A stretch of 64,000 nt of DNA from Sphingomonas nostoxanthinifaciens (GCF_019930585.1 NZ_CP082839.1:3282001-3346000), one strand, 5' to 3'; positions 1 to 8,553 are shown, counted from the stretch's first letter. Numbers and translations are program-made. Notes: generated by a model not told the origin, from the sequence alone.

Positions 1-173
1 TCTTCGATGGCCGAGGAGAGTCCGGTCACGTCCACCACGCCCACCGGCTGCTCGATCGTCTCGCGCATCAGATCGACCAGATTGGTGCCGCCGCCGAGAT
101 ATTTGGCGCCCGCGGCCCCGAATTTCAGCGCCGCGTCGACATCGCCCGCGCGATCATAGGTGAACGGGGTCAT
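1..173 (-). CDS. FAD-binding subunit of a xanthine dehydrogenase-family molybdenum hydroxylase (partial)
   Basis: Only the first 57 or so codons are in the window; the gene runs off the left edge. The visible N-terminus begins MTPFTYDRAGDVDAAL and contains GGGTNLVDLM, the glycine-rich FAD-binding turn of the medium (FAD) subunit of xanthine dehydrogenase, aldehyde oxidoreductase and CO dehydrogenase families. Its ATG overlaps the TGA of the upstream 2Fe-2S subunit gene as ATGA, so the two are translationally coupled. The family passes electrons from the molybdenum subunit through 2Fe-2S clusters to FAD. The molybdenum subunit would be expected just outside the window. The substrate cannot be told from this fragment. 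Confidence 0.85.
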   Translation of the reverse strand, partial: MTPFTYDRAGDVDAALKFGAAGAKYLGGGTNLVDLMRETIEQPVGVVDVTGLSSAIE

Positions 174-685
174 TCTGCCACCTCCGTCAGATCGCCATAA
201 ATCTCGCTGATCGCGTCCATGATGCCGTTATGCGCGCCGCAGCGACAGAGATTGCCGCTCATCCGCTCCTGAAACTCGACGCGGCTGATCGGCACGGTAT
301 CGGCAGCGAGGTCCGCCGTGACGAGGCTCGGCATACCGCGCTTCAATTCGGCGGCCATGCCGACTGCCGAACAAAGCTGGCCCGGCGTGCAATAGCCGCA
401 CTGGAAGCCGTCATGCTCGACGAACGCGGTCTGGAGCGGGTGAAGCTCGCCACCTTGCGCCAACCCCTCGACCGACGTGACGGCACGGCCGTCATACTGC
501 ACGGCCAGCGCCAGGCACGACAGGATGCGTTCACCGTCGACCAGAACCGTACAGGCGCCGCACGCGCCCTGGTTGCAGCCCTTCTTGGTGCCGGAAAGAT
601 GCAAGGTCTCGCGCAGCAGATCGAGCAATGAGACGCGTGGATCGTCCGGCACGGAAACGTCTGATCCATTCACCTTGATTGCCAT
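170..685 (-). CDS. 2Fe-2S subunit of a xanthine dehydrogenase-family molybdenum hydroxylase (PaoA/YagT-like)
   Basis: This 171-residue protein is the small iron-sulfur subunit of a three-subunit molybdenum hydroxylase. Eight cysteines fall in the two expected groups: Cys37, 42, 45 and 57 for the plant-ferredoxin-like cluster, and Cys96, 99, 147 and 149 for the helical cluster, within GCNQGACGAC and NLCRCGAHNGI. No Tat leader is present, unlike E. coli PaoA, so the enzyme is probably cytoplasmic. A GGAGGA ribosome binding site precedes the ATG. The gene overlaps the FAD-subunit start downstream. The order small, medium, (large) subunit is that of the paoABC type of aldehyde oxidoreductase. The substrate is unknown. 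Confidence 0.92.
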   Translation of the reverse strand: MAIKVNGSDVSVPDDPRVSLLDLLRETLHLSGTKKGCNQGACGACTVLVDGERILSCLALAVQYDGRAVTSVEGLAQGGELHPLQTAFVEHDGFQCGYCTPGQLCSAVGMAAELKRGMPSLVTADLAADTVPISRVEFQERMSGNLCRCGAHNGIMDAISEIYGDLTEVAE

Positions 686-913
686 GCGGACGTCCTCCAG
701 CAGCTATACGGCAACGAACGAACAAGTCGCGCAAAGGTCGATGCCGATCACGTGCTTCGCTAAGCGCAATGAACGCGGGACAGGTTCCGCGCCGGCGACG
801 CCATCGCTCTGCATGTCCGCTTATGGCGCTGTTGTGCCAAGGCTCCGGTCATCCCGTCGTCCGGGCATACGGACAGACCAATCTCCCGCGACGCAGAAAA
901 ATTCGGCTGCGAG

Positions 914-939
914 GTGACCGATCCCGCGCATTGCCCGAA
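914..939 (+). promoter_or_regulatory. Possible SigF-type ECF promoter
   Basis: GTGACC at 914-919 and CGAA at 936-939 are separated by exactly 16 bases. From memory, Caulobacter SigF promoters follow GTAACC-N16-CGAA, so this differs by one base and would make the sigma gene autoregulated. The predicted transcription start falls at about 945-947, just ahead of the ATG at 949, so the message would be nearly leaderless. It was found by eye and not tested. Confidence 0.4.
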
Positions 940-948
940 TAAGGGATC

Positions 949-1560
949 ATGCATGCGGACTTTCTCTCGAGGCTGATCTCCAGGCCGTCGTCCGATGCGA
1001 CAGGGGCAGCGCGTGAGCGACCATCGCTGACGGCACCGGACGACTGGGGCGGCCTGATGGTCGCCGCGCAAAATGGACATGGCGGCGCCTATCGCCGCCT
1101 GCTCGGCGAAGTCTCGATCTGGCTGACCCGCTATTTCCAGCGGCGCCTGCCCCCCGGCGAGGTCGACGATGCGGTGCAGGAAACGCTGCTCGCCATCCAC
1201 CGGCGGCGGCATACCTATGACCCGCACTATCCGTTCGGCCCGTGGCTGGCGGCGATCGCCAAGCATAAATGGGTCGATCAGCTTCGCAGCCTCGGGCGAC
1301 GTCCCGTCGAGGAGCTGCCCGAGAATTTGTCGATCGGCGATCATGAAGCATCGGTGGTCAGCGCTTCGGTTCTCGCCAGCCTCCTCGAAGAATTACGCCC
1401 GGCACAGGCGCAGGCGATCCTGCTGGTCAAGGTGCAGGGCTACACTATCGAGGATGCGTCGGGCGAGACCGGCCTGTCGCCCTCCGCCATCAAGATGAAC
1501 ATTCACCGCGGGCTCGCACGCCTGACGGCATTCATAGAGAAGACCAACGATGTCGAGTGA
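949..1560 (+). CDS. ECF RNA polymerase sigma factor, SigF-like, paired with NrsF
   Basis: This 203-residue protein has sigma region 2 at about 40-105 (LLGEVSIWLTRYFQRRL, DDAVQETLLAIHRRRHTYD, PFGPWLAAIAKHKWVDQLR) and region 4 at about 135-190 (LVKVQGYTIEDASGETGLS, then SAIKMNIHRGLARL). It would direct RNA polymerase to a small stress regulon. The downstream gene encodes an NrsF-type membrane anti-sigma factor and overlaps it by 11 bases, as in the Caulobacter sigF-nrsF pair that responds to metal and oxidative stress. The only in-frame ATGs are at 949 and 1057; 949 keeps the usual short N-terminal extension. A possible self-type promoter lies just upstream. The ohr gene 1.4 kb downstream may be a target, but that is inference. 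Confidence 0.88.
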   Translation: MHADFLSRLISRPSSDATGAARERPSLTAPDDWGGLMVAAQNGHGGAYRRLLGEVSIWLTRYFQRRLPPGEVDDAVQETLLAIHRRRHTYDPHYPFGPWLAAIAKHKWVDQLRSLGRRPVEELPENLSIGDHEASVVSASVLASLLEELRPAQAQAILLVKVQGYTIEDASGETGLSPSAIKMNIHRGLARLTAFIEKTNDVE

Positions 1561-2191
1561 AAGCCTCGTCCTGGATCTGTCCGCCAATCTCGCGCCCGTC
1601 CGCCCGCGGCGCATGCTGCGCGAAGCCGGGCTGGTCGCGGCCCTTGGCGTCGTCGAGCTCGCGCTGATCCTCGGTTTGGGCGCGATGCGCCGGGATATGG
1701 GCGATATGGGCCATTCCCCCTATTTAATGTGGAGGGTGGGAAGCCTCGCCGTGCTGGCCGGTATCGCCTGTACGGTTGCGATCCGGTCCTTCGCTCCCAC
1801 CGCTCGGCCTCGCCGGGGCGTGTTGTTCGCCTGCGCCCTGGCGGTCGTCGCAATCGTTGGCGGCATGTTCGTCGCACCTGTTGGCTTGAGCGGGCAGACG
1901 TTGCTTCAGCGCCTCGATCCGGTCCACGGCATCATCTGCGCGGGGTCGATCTTCGTGCTGTCGCTGCCGGTCGTGGCGATGCTGGGCATGCTGATGCGGC
2001 GTGCCGCGCCCACGCAGCCGAAACTCAGCGCGATCGCATCGGGCATTGCGGCAGGCACCGTCGGTGCGCTCGTGTTCGCCTTCTGCTGCCCCTTCAACGA
2101 CCCGCTCTATGTCGTGGTCTGGTATTCCATCGGCTGCGCGGCCGTGGCGGGCGCGGCGCGATGGCGCCTGCCGAGACGCTTCCGACTGTAG
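1550..2191 (+). CDS. nrsF: NrsF family (DUF1109) membrane anti-sigma factor
   Basis: This 213-residue, very hydrophobic protein has about six predicted transmembrane helices (roughly residues 24-46, 58-81, 88-113, 127-150, 156-178 and 182-202), the layout of the DUF1109/NrsF family. NrsF proteins hold their SigF-type sigma factor at the inner membrane until a stress signal releases it. The start overlaps the sigma gene by 11 bases, which supports co-translation. The N-terminal cytoplasmic stretch (residues 1-23) probably meets the sigma factor. Two adjacent cysteines (FAFCCPF) lie near helix 5; cysteines are thought to matter for metal sensing in this family, although their exact role here is inferred. 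Confidence 0.85.
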   Translation: MSSESLVLDLSANLAPVRPRRMLREAGLVAALGVVELALILGLGAMRRDMGDMGHSPYLMWRVGSLAVLAGIACTVAIRSFAPTARPRRGVLFACALAVVAIVGGMFVAPVGLSGQTLLQRLDPVHGIICAGSIFVLSLPVVAMLGMLMRRAAPTQPKLSAIASGIAAGTVGALVFAFCCPFNDPLYVVVWYSIGCAAVAGAARWRLPRRFRL

Positions 2192-2203
2192 CGTCTCCCG
2201 CCC

Positions 2204-2227
2204 CGCGGCCGTCCTGAAGCGGCCGCG
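2204..2227. terminator. GC-rich stem-loop after nrsF
   Basis: CGCGGCCG at 2204-2211 and CGGCCGCG at 2220-2227 form a perfect 8-bp stem with an 8-base loop, 13 bases after the nrsF stop. No T-run follows, so it may be a weak or Rho-assisted terminator or an RNA-stabilising hairpin rather than a classical intrinsic terminator. Confidence 0.35.
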
Positions 2228-2311
2228 CCATCACAGACATCCTCCAACCACCGTCGCACCCGGTTCCGGGAATCGGAGACGCGTGCCTTCATCACATGAA
2301 AGGACATCATC

Positions 2312-2893
2312 ATGACGACATCCGCCAAAGCGCAAGGCCCGAACAACGATTGGCTGAAAACCTATTATTTCCTGCGCTTCGCCGTCTCGACCATATGGGT
2401 CGCGCTGGCCTTCACGGTCGGCAAGACCATGCCGCCGCTGGCCGCCGTCATGCTCGTCGCCTACCCCGCCTGGGACGCGATCGCGAACTATCTGGATTCC
2501 AGCCGGAGCGGCGGTCTGGGCCGGAACAAGAGCCAGATGCTCAATTTTGTCGTCAGCATCGTGACCGCGGTCGCCGTCGCTTCGACGCTTGGGCACGGCA
2601 TGCATGACGTCCTCAAGGTTTTCGGCATCTGGGCGTCGCTGTCGGGACTGCTCCAGCTGGCCACCGGCGTGAAGCGCTGGAAGTCCTATGGCGCGCAGTG
2701 GGCGATGATCCTCAGCGGCGCGCAGTCCGTCCTCGCCGGCGTGTTCATGCTGAAGCAGGCATCCGGCGCTGAAGCCGTCGGCATCGCCAACATCGCACCT
2801 TATGCCGCGTTCGGCGCCTTTTACTTCCTCGTCTCGGCCGTCTCGCTGACCGTCAGCGACGCCCGCCGCCGCTCGAAGACCGCCGTGGCCTGA
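2312..2893 (+). CDS. Multi-pass membrane protein, DUF308/HdeD-like
   Basis: This 193-residue protein has about five or six hydrophobic segments, for example [47 protein letters not shown] and [18 protein letters not shown]. The pattern [20 protein letters not shown] followed by [14 protein letters not shown] resembles DUF308 (HdeD-type) repeats, where GxW-xxxSG-xxxL motifs recur in membrane hairpins. HdeD-type proteins are linked to acid stress in enterobacteria, but a function here cannot be assigned. The ATG has AAAGGA upstream. It lies between the sigF-nrsF pair and ohr on the same strand, with 55 bases before ohr, so it may belong to the same stress group. Confidence 0.7.
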   Translation: MTTSAKAQGPNNDWLKTYYFLRFAVSTIWVALAFTVGKTMPPLAAVMLVAYPAWDAIANYLDSSRSGGLGRNKSQMLNFVVSIVTAVAVASTLGHGMHDVLKVFGIWASLSGLLQLATGVKRWKSYGAQWAMILSGAQSVLAGVFMLKQASGAEAVGIANIAPYAAFGAFYFLVSAVSLTVSDARRRSKTAVA

Positions 2894-2948
2894 GTGCGCC
2901 GAACAACGCCCAAAACCCCCACCGCCTGCCACCAGTGAAGGAATGACC

Positions 2949-3374
2949 ATGTCTCTCGACGTCAAGTATCGCACCTCGGCCACCGCGAACGGAGGCCGTG
3001 ACGGCCGCGCCCGCACCGAAGACGGCAAGCTGGACCTCGTGCTGTCCACGCCCAGGGAACTCGGCGGCGCCGGCGGCGAGGGCACCAACCCCGAGCAACT
3101 GTTCGCATCGGGCTATTCCGCCTGCTTCCTCGGTGCGCTGAAGTTCGCCGCGCGCCAACTCAAGCTGACGGTGGCTGACGAGGCCACCGTGACCGCGACC
3201 GTCGGCATCGGCATGCGGACCGAGGGCGGCTTCGGTATCGAGGTCGAACTGACCGTGGCGCTGCCTGGCCTCAATCGCGAAGACGCGCAGCTGCTGGTCG
3301 AGACCGCGCACCACACCTGCCCCTATTCCAATGCGACGCGCGGCAATATCGACGTGCGCCTCACCATCCTCTGA
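2949..3374 (+). CDS. ohr: Organic hydroperoxide resistance peroxidase Ohr
   Basis: This 141-residue protein is of Ohr length. It has both redox cysteines, Cys59 in [12 protein letters not shown] and Cys124 in [13 protein letters not shown], plus the conserved Glu49 in [10 protein letters not shown]. Ohr is a cytoplasmic dimeric thiol peroxidase that reduces organic and fatty-acid hydroperoxides using lipoyl-bearing proteins. I chose the ATG at 2949 rather than 2943, because GAAGGA at 2937-2942 sits six bases before 2949 and only touches 2943. No OhrR-type MarR regulator is adjacent. The SigF/NrsF pair upstream is the nearest candidate controller, which is inference. Confidence 0.95.
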   Translation: MSLDVKYRTSATANGGRDGRARTEDGKLDLVLSTPRELGGAGGEGTNPEQLFASGYSACFLGALKFAARQLKLTVADEATVTATVGIGMRTEGGFGIEVELTVALPGLNREDAQLLVETAHHTCPYSNATRGNIDVRLTIL

Positions 3375-3488
3375 TGGGCTTGCCCAGGCAGGCCCTTCCT
3401 CCCAAGGGCGGTCGAGCGAATTGTCGGATTGGCTGGCATGTCGATACGCTGCGACCGGTCAAACCCTTGATGAGGCCGGCGTGCACCT

Positions 3489-3539
3489 AACGCCAAGTGC
3501 AATATCGTCGACGTGCGCCTGACCATCACCCGAGCGTAA
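3489..3539 (+). pseudogene. Possible remnant of a second ohr 3' end
   Basis: The stretch reads NAKCNIVDVRLTITRA then stop. It resembles the last residues of the intact Ohr 115 bases upstream ([14 protein letters not shown]); the bases coding DVRLTI differ at one position. The rest of the intergenic region shows no further coding similarity. It may be the tail of a decayed tandem copy, or chance similarity over a short stretch. Confidence 0.4.
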
Positions 3540-3595
3540 AGGTCTCGCCTCCGGGCGGGGCCTTGGACCCGATGATCAACAGATAGTGAGTTGCC

Positions 3596-5167
3596 ATGCG
3601 TGCTGTCCTTGCCATCCTCGCACTCGCCCTGATCGGGGCGACCGCACCCGAAACGCGCGTCACCGTGACGCTGCCGCCCGGCATCGCCGGCGATGCCGGC
3701 GGTCGACTGCTTCTGTTCGTCGAGCCGGCCACCGCCGGGAACGGCAGCGCCGGGCATGTGGATGTCGGCGATCCCGCGAGCACCGGGGTCTCCGTCGCCG
3801 CGCGCGACGTTTCGACGTTCGGCACCGATCGCACGATCACGATCGATACGGGACGAACGGCGTTTCCCGACAGCTTCGCGACGCTGCCCGCCGGCGAATA
3901 TCGCGTGCAGGCCGTGCTCGATCGTGACCGTGATTACGCTTATGGCGGCCGGGGACCGGGCGATCTCGTTTCCAGGGTGGTGACGATCCGCTTCCCGCTG
4001 ACGTCCAGCCCCACGATCCCGCTCGACCACGCCGTCGCGCCGGAGCCCGGTCAATTCGATACGGCCGGCATCCCGCCGAGGGCGGCGGAACAGATCGCCG
4101 CGTCCCGCCCGCACCTGCATGACGAGCGGATCATATCGAAACTGCTGACGCGCTTTCGCGGCAAAAGCCAGACGGTCGCGGCCTGGGTGCTGACGCCTCC
4201 GGGCTACGATCCGAATGCGCGGACCACCTACCCGACCGTTTACGAGGCGGGCGCGTTCGGCACGACGCACAAGCTGGACGGGCAGCAGCTCTCGCGGATC
4301 TGGCACCTGATGGAGATGCATGCCATCCCGCCGATGATCTGGGTGTGCCTCGATCATGCGACGCCGACCGGGACGACCGAATTCGCCGACAGCGTCAACA
4401 ACGGTCCGTGGGGCCGGGCACTGACCCGTGAGGTCATTCCGGCGCTCGAGGCCCGATACCGGATGGACGCGAAACCTTCGGGGCGTTTTCTGACCGGGCA
4501 CAGCTCGGGCGGCTGGTTCGCCCTGTGGACCATGGTGCGATATCCAAAGCTCTTCGGCGGAAGCTGGCCGAGCTCGCCCGATCCGGTGGATTTCCACGAT
4601 TTCGTGGGGGTCGATCTCTATGCGCCCGGCGCGAACATGTACCGCGATGCCAATGGCGCGGCGCGTCCGATGGAGCGCGATCACGACACGATCCGGGCGA
4701 CCATCGAGCAGGCCACGAAGCTCGAGGCGGTGCGGGGCCATGATGGCGGCCAATTGCGCTCGTTCGACTGGACCTTCTCGCCGCGACGCCCCGACGGCTC
4801 GCCAGCCTTTCTGTTCGACCGCGAAACCGGCGCGATCGACCCAGTGGTTTCGGCATATTGGCGCGATCATTACGACATCGGCCATATCGTCGAGACCGCC
4901 TCGCCGCGCTTGAGGCGCGCGCTCGACGGCAAGATCCATCTCACGGTCGGCGCTGCCGATTCCTATTTTCTCGACGGCTCGGTGCGCCGGCTCGAAACCG
5001 CATTGCGCGATGCCGGGGTGCGCGCCGACGTCACTTACGTCCCCGGCGCCACGCACAGCATGGCCGAAGTCTATACCCGGGGAACCGATCGCATCGCGCT
5101 CTACAAAGAGATGACCAGCGCGATGTATGCCGTGGCGCGCCCGCGGAATGGCCGGCCTGCTGAATAA
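3596..5167 (+). CDS. Secreted alpha/beta-hydrolase, putative esterase family
   Basis: This 523-residue protein starts with a signal peptide (MRAVLAILALALIGATA). Residues about 20-130 look like a beta-rich N-terminal domain, and the rest is an esterase-D or enterochelin-esterase-like alpha/beta hydrolase. Seen motifs are the nucleophile elbow GHSSGG (Ser at about 302), a preceding PALEARYRMDAKPSGRFLTGH strand, and a late histidine in PGATHSMAEVY likely to complete the triad. The family cleaves ester bonds of sugars, siderophores or polysaccharide acyl groups in the periplasm; the substrate here is unknown. It stands alone on the plus strand with about 220 bases upstream and 53 before the next gene, so it may be cotranscribed with the aspartic protease. 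Confidence 0.82.
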   Translation: MRAVLAILALALIGATAPETRVTVTLPPGIAGDAGGRLLLFVEPATAGNGSAGHVDVGDPASTGVSVAARDVSTFGTDRTITIDTGRTAFPDSFATLPAGEYRVQAVLDRDRDYAYGGRGPGDLVSRVVTIRFPLTSSPTIPLDHAVAPEPGQFDTAGIPPRAAEQIAASRPHLHDERIISKLLTRFRGKSQTVAAWVLTPPGYDPNARTTYPTVYEAGAFGTTHKLDGQQLSRIWHLMEMHAIPPMIWVCLDHATPTGTTEFADSVNNGPWGRALTREVIPALEARYRMDAKPSGRFLTGHSSGGWFALWTMVRYPKLFGGSWPSSPDPVDFHDFVGVDLYAPGANMYRDANGAARPMERDHDTIRATIEQATKLEAVRGHDGGQLRSFDWTFSPRRPDGSPAFLFDRETGAIDPVVSAYWRDHYDIGHIVETASPRLRRALDGKIHLTVGAADSYFLDGSVRRLETALRDAGVRADVTYVPGATHSMAEVYTRGTDRIALYKEMTSAMYAVARPRNGRPAE

Positions 5168-5220
5168 TATCGCGCTGCCCGGCCCATCCTGTCTCCCATC
5201 TTTATCCCGCGTAGGTGATC

Positions 5221-6387
5221 ATGTCGTTCCTATTCCTCGCGCTTGCAGCTGAGGCGCTCCCGCAACCGGACAATTATGGCCCTCGCCCCGCACGAGGCGC
5301 ACTCTCGCTGGCGTATGATGCCGAACATGGGGGACAGCCGGAAAACGAAGCCATCGAGCGATGGCTTGCGCGTCACCCGACGGCCCCGCAGGCGGAGCGC
5401 GCCATGCTTTGGCATCGCTTATGCCTTGATTACGGCGTGCTGGTCGGTGGGGAACGACGGGTCAGGGCTTGTCGCCAGTCCGTCGACATCTCGGGCGATT
5501 CCGAGGACGAAAATGACCTGAGCCAGGCGGAGGCATTCCGGCATGAACCGCCGATCCGCGCGACAGGCGACGTGACAGCACCTCTATCCCGGAGCGAGGA
5601 GGGGGTACTCAGCATCCAGGTTGCAGCGAATGGGCAAACGTCATCCTGGCTGGTCGACACAGGCGCCGAGATCACGACCGTTCCCGAAAGCACGGCGGCG
5701 AAATTGGGCGTCCGGTTCGAACAAGGGCAAGCACGCGTCGGCACAATCACCGCGATCCAGGTCGACGGCAGATTGGGCATGATCGACAAGCTGACACTGG
5801 GCTCGGCGAGCGTCGAGCATGTGCCGGTGCTGGTGCTTCCCGACGCCATGCTCAAACTGCGCCATGATCGGGTCATACCCGGCATCCTCGGGCTTCCCAT
5901 CCTGGCGGCGTTCCACCGGGCCACCTGGCTCGATCACGGCAGCACGCTGAAGCTCGGCGGGGCAGCCGCGGCGATCGGGAGCGGCCGCACAACGACGGCA
6001 GTACGGATTTATTGGCATGAGGACGGGTTAGGCGTTCCGCTATCCACGCCGCTGGGTATGCGCGGCGTGCAACTCGACACCGGCTCGAATGCCACCAGCT
6101 TGACCATCTCGGGCCTGGCCCTGGTGTCCCCTGCGCAGCGCGCGGCGGCCAGAGACGAAACCAGAATACATGCGGGCGCGGGCGGGGCGGTGAGCGCAGT
6201 TGAACGAACATTGCCGAGACTCGATTACTCCCTGGCGGGCGCGCCGCTTCGCGCCGGCGACGTGACGATCAACCGCGGCGAGCATGGGGCGGGCTCCATC
6301 GGCAACGACGCGATAGTGCAGCTCGACCTGCTCGCGATCGACTTCGATACGATGACCATGAGAACACAGGCCGGGGAAATCGAGTGA
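5221..6387 (+). CDS. Retropepsin-like aspartic protease with two DTG domains, probably exported
   Basis: This 388-residue protein has two aspartic-protease signatures: WLVDTGAEITTVP (Asp at about 146) and GVQLDTGSNATSLTIS (Asp at about 286). Each domain also has a later hydrophobic-Gly motif (GILGLPIL and GSIGNDAIVQLDLLAIDF). Paired DTG domains in one chain could form a pseudo-dimer active site. The N-terminus MSFLFLALAAEALPQ is a short signal-like segment. An upstream GTG at 5215 is in frame, but TAGGTG at 5212-5217 is better placed as the ribosome binding site for the ATG at 5221. Related periplasmic aspartyl proteases are common in sphingomonads; substrates are mostly unknown. Confidence 0.85.
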   Translation: MSFLFLALAAEALPQPDNYGPRPARGALSLAYDAEHGGQPENEAIERWLARHPTAPQAERAMLWHRLCLDYGVLVGGERRVRACRQSVDISGDSEDENDLSQAEAFRHEPPIRATGDVTAPLSRSEEGVLSIQVAANGQTSSWLVDTGAEITTVPESTAAKLGVRFEQGQARVGTITAIQVDGRLGMIDKLTLGSASVEHVPVLVLPDAMLKLRHDRVIPGILGLPILAAFHRATWLDHGSTLKLGGAAAAIGSGRTTTAVRIYWHEDGLGVPLSTPLGMRGVQLDTGSNATSLTISGLALVSPAQRAAARDETRIHAGAGGAVSAVERTLPRLDYSLAGAPLRAGDVTINRGEHGAGSIGNDAIVQLDLLAIDFDTMTMRTQAGEIE

Positions 6388-6524
6388 TCAGGAACAGCCT
6401 GGACTTTTCGTCCTCGATTACGACACTGCGCTGAGAAAACGCTGCCTCCCATCGATCGACCGCAGCGCATGCGCCAGACTCGATCAATAATCGCTCTGCC
6501 TGGAAATATTCGATAACAGGGACT

Positions 6525-7511
6525 TCATTCGCGGCGCGACGGAATAGTAAAATGAGCCGGCTTTTTCGCGCTCCCTAAATCGGTCGCCCACGCTTGAATC
6601 TTGGGCGGAAGCGTCCACCCCCAAACCGGATAGAGATCCGCAAATGCTTCGAGCAACTGGCGCAACCCGGTCGACCGATCATGCAGGCGCGTCCGCACGA
6701 GCAGCGGTGCGGAAATGGTCTCGGCAATTTCGAGGAAGGCGATGTCAGGGCGCGCAAGCCGGCGAACGCTCTCGGGCACGATACAGCGCCCCGCGCCCGA
6801 GGCGACCATGACCACAGCGGTCTGCAGCTCACGAACTTCCAAAATCTTCGACGGCGCGACCGCCTGTGCCTTCAGCGCTGCCAGCACCAGGTCGGCGAAG
6901 CTCGGCCGGGGGGAGCTTGGGTAGAGCAGGAGCGGTTCGGCTGCGAGACGTGCGAGCGGTACGGGCCCGGCGTCGGCCAGCAACGGATCGTCGGCCGGAA
7001 CCGCGACGATCAAAGATTCCTCGCGCATCACCTCGTGACGGAGATGGGGATCGTCGACGACGATCCGATCGAAACCGACATCGATGCGGCCGTCGCCCAA
7101 TGCGCGCACCTGCTCGCGGCTGTCCATCTCGGCCAGGCCAATTTCGAGGTCGGGCGCCAATGCCCGCAACTTCGCGATGATCTCTGGAATTCGGATGTAA
7201 AGCGTCGATGGGACGAGACCGAGCGTGAAACGCGCGCGCGGCGCGGTGGTCACCTCCCCGACCAGCGCCTTCAGTCGGTCCATCGCATCAAGCACCAGCT
7301 TAGCTTGGTCGTACATCACCTGGCCTGCAGTCGTCAGCCGCAACGGACGGCGGCCGCGCTCGAACAACGGCGCTCCGATCCCAGCCTCCAGTTCCTGGAT
7401 CCGACGGCTGAGCGGTGGCTGCGCCATATGCAGACGCTCGGCGCCCCGCGTGACGCTCCGCTCGTCAGCCACCGCGAGAAAATACCGCAACTGACGCATG
7501 TCGATGTTCAT
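6525..7511 (-). CDS. LysR-family transcriptional regulator
   Basis: This 328-residue protein has the N-terminal winged helix-turn-helix MRQLRYFLAVADERSVTRGAERLHMAQPPLSRRIQELE at residues 5-42. A periplasmic-binding-protein-like effector domain follows (about 92-300), with TLGLVPSTLYIRIPEIIAKLRALAPDLEI opening it. The FLAVAD, AQPPLSRRIQELE and GAPLFERGRRPLRLT signatures are typical of the CatR/BenM-like side of the family. It is divergent from the small exported protein at 7673, with 161 bases between them. LysR regulators usually control the divergent gene, so that gene is the first candidate target. The ligand is unknown. Confidence 0.93.
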   Translation of the reverse strand: MNIDMRQLRYFLAVADERSVTRGAERLHMAQPPLSRRIQELEAGIGAPLFERGRRPLRLTTAGQVMYDQAKLVLDAMDRLKALVGEVTTAPRARFTLGLVPSTLYIRIPEIIAKLRALAPDLEIGLAEMDSREQVRALGDGRIDVGFDRIVVDDPHLRHEVMREESLIVAVPADDPLLADAGPVPLARLAAEPLLLYPSSPRPSFADLVLAALKAQAVAPSKILEVRELQTAVVMVASGAGRCIVPESVRRLARPDIAFLEIAETISAPLLVRTRLHDRSTGLRQLLEAFADLYPVWGWTLPPKIQAWATDLGSAKKPAHFTIPSRRE

Positions 7512-7672
7512 GCCACTTGCCTCATAAGCAGCCGCTTGCAGCTCGGGACAGACCGCAGCGACGCTCTATCATACCAAATCGATCATGTCGTTATACTGAA
7601 ACAATCCTGTTTTTCGGAGCCCGGCAGGAGCACATCACCTTCGACGGCAGAGGCCGTTTAAGGAGACATGAA

Positions 7673-8056
7673 ATGGTATCGCGTCTGTTCGTTGCGACGG
7701 TTGCCGCCGCTCTGATGACGAGCCCCTCGCTGGCCGGCGATATCGTCGTAACCGGTCAGGCGCAGACGTTCGGCGATCTCGAATTCGGTTATTCGGGCAC
7801 CGACCGCATCGATGCCGCACGCTCGGGCTTGGCCGCGTCGATTCCGGCCGGCTCGAGCGTCGCCAGCGCGCGTGCGCTGCTCGTCAGGGCGGGCGCGCGC
7901 TGCAAGGACGCGGCGCCGTCGCAGATGCGCTGCACGTCGAACAAATTCGAGGCCGTCGAGGATATGCTCCACGATGTCAGCTGGACGGTCGCGGTGAACC
8001 ATGACGGCGATGCCGTGACGCGGGTGGCGGTCGATCGCGCGTCGATCGGAAGCTGA
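7673..8056 (+). CDS. Small exported protein of unknown function
   Basis: This 127-residue protein begins with a clear signal peptide, MVSRLFVATVAAALMTSPSLA, followed by GDIVVTGQAQTFGDLEFGY. The start is fixed by AAGGAG at 7660-7665, seven bases before the ATG at 7673. The ATG at 7668 is in another frame. Two cysteines (RCKDAAPSQMRCTSNKFEAVED) may form a disulfide, suggesting a periplasmic location. I do not recognise the family. It is divergent from a LysR regulator and followed by a broken EthD-family gene. Confidence 0.7.
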   Translation: MVSRLFVATVAAALMTSPSLAGDIVVTGQAQTFGDLEFGYSGTDRIDAARSGLAASIPAGSSVASARALLVRAGARCKDAAPSQMRCTSNKFEAVEDMLHDVSWTVAVNHDGDAVTRVAVDRASIGS

Positions 8057-8236
8057 TGCCCCTTTCGCCGGAACTGGCCTGATGGTCCGGTGAACCTCGC
8101 CGTTGCGCTGACCCGCAGCGGCCCCCGGTCGTCGCTTCTGCCCCTTGGCGACGATCGGGCAGGCAGGTTGCGGACCCGCGACGCAGCGAAGCCGCGGGCG
8201 CCGGGAGAAGTTTCTACCGAGCCGGTTGCACGCCAC

Positions 8237-8553
8237 ATGACCGATCCGAACGCGCAGGTAGTCATCTATGTTACCTACAGAGGCACGCCCGAGACCCGGT
8301 TCGACCGGAATATTATATTGAACAACATCTAGGTCACGTCAGGACGGCTTGGGGACAGTATGGGCTCGTTAGCGCCACGGCATTCTTCCCGGAGCGGGCA
8401 ACCGAGGGGACGATTGCAATATGTCAATTGCTTTTTCGGGATGATGAATCTGTAAAAATAGCGATGGCTGCGCCGAAAACACCTGATGTCATGGCCGACG
8501 TTCCGAACTTTACGGATGTACCTGCAACTCTGTGCCGCGCGATACCGATCTAA
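8237..8553 (+). pseudogene. EthD-domain protein broken by a single-base frameshift
   Basis: The first frame reads MTDPNAQVVIYVTYRGTPETRFDR and ends at TAG 8330-8332 just after a shift. The +1 frame continues with YYIEQHL, TAWGQYGLVSATAFFPE, GTIAICQLLF and PDVMADVPNFTDVPATLCRA to TAA at 8551-8553. Joined, these give a small protein typical of the EthD ferredoxin-like fold, with the family's FDR-xYY-xxHL-xLV and DVMADVxNFTDV features. Restoring one G in the GG run after the Arg codon near 8308 would rejoin the frames. Many EthD proteins sit near catabolic genes. A sequencing error is the main alternative to a genuine mutation. Confidence 0.8.

Noticed and set aside
3323..5056. Long minus-strand open frame opposite the esterase gene
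   Set aside because: Composition is antisense-like and no domain is recognisable; the plus-strand frame has a signal peptide and a GHSSGG motif.
8090..8236. GTG-initiated extension in front of the EthD-like start at 8237
   Set aside because: The extra 49 codons are low-complexity and not EthD-like; the family begins at the later Met.
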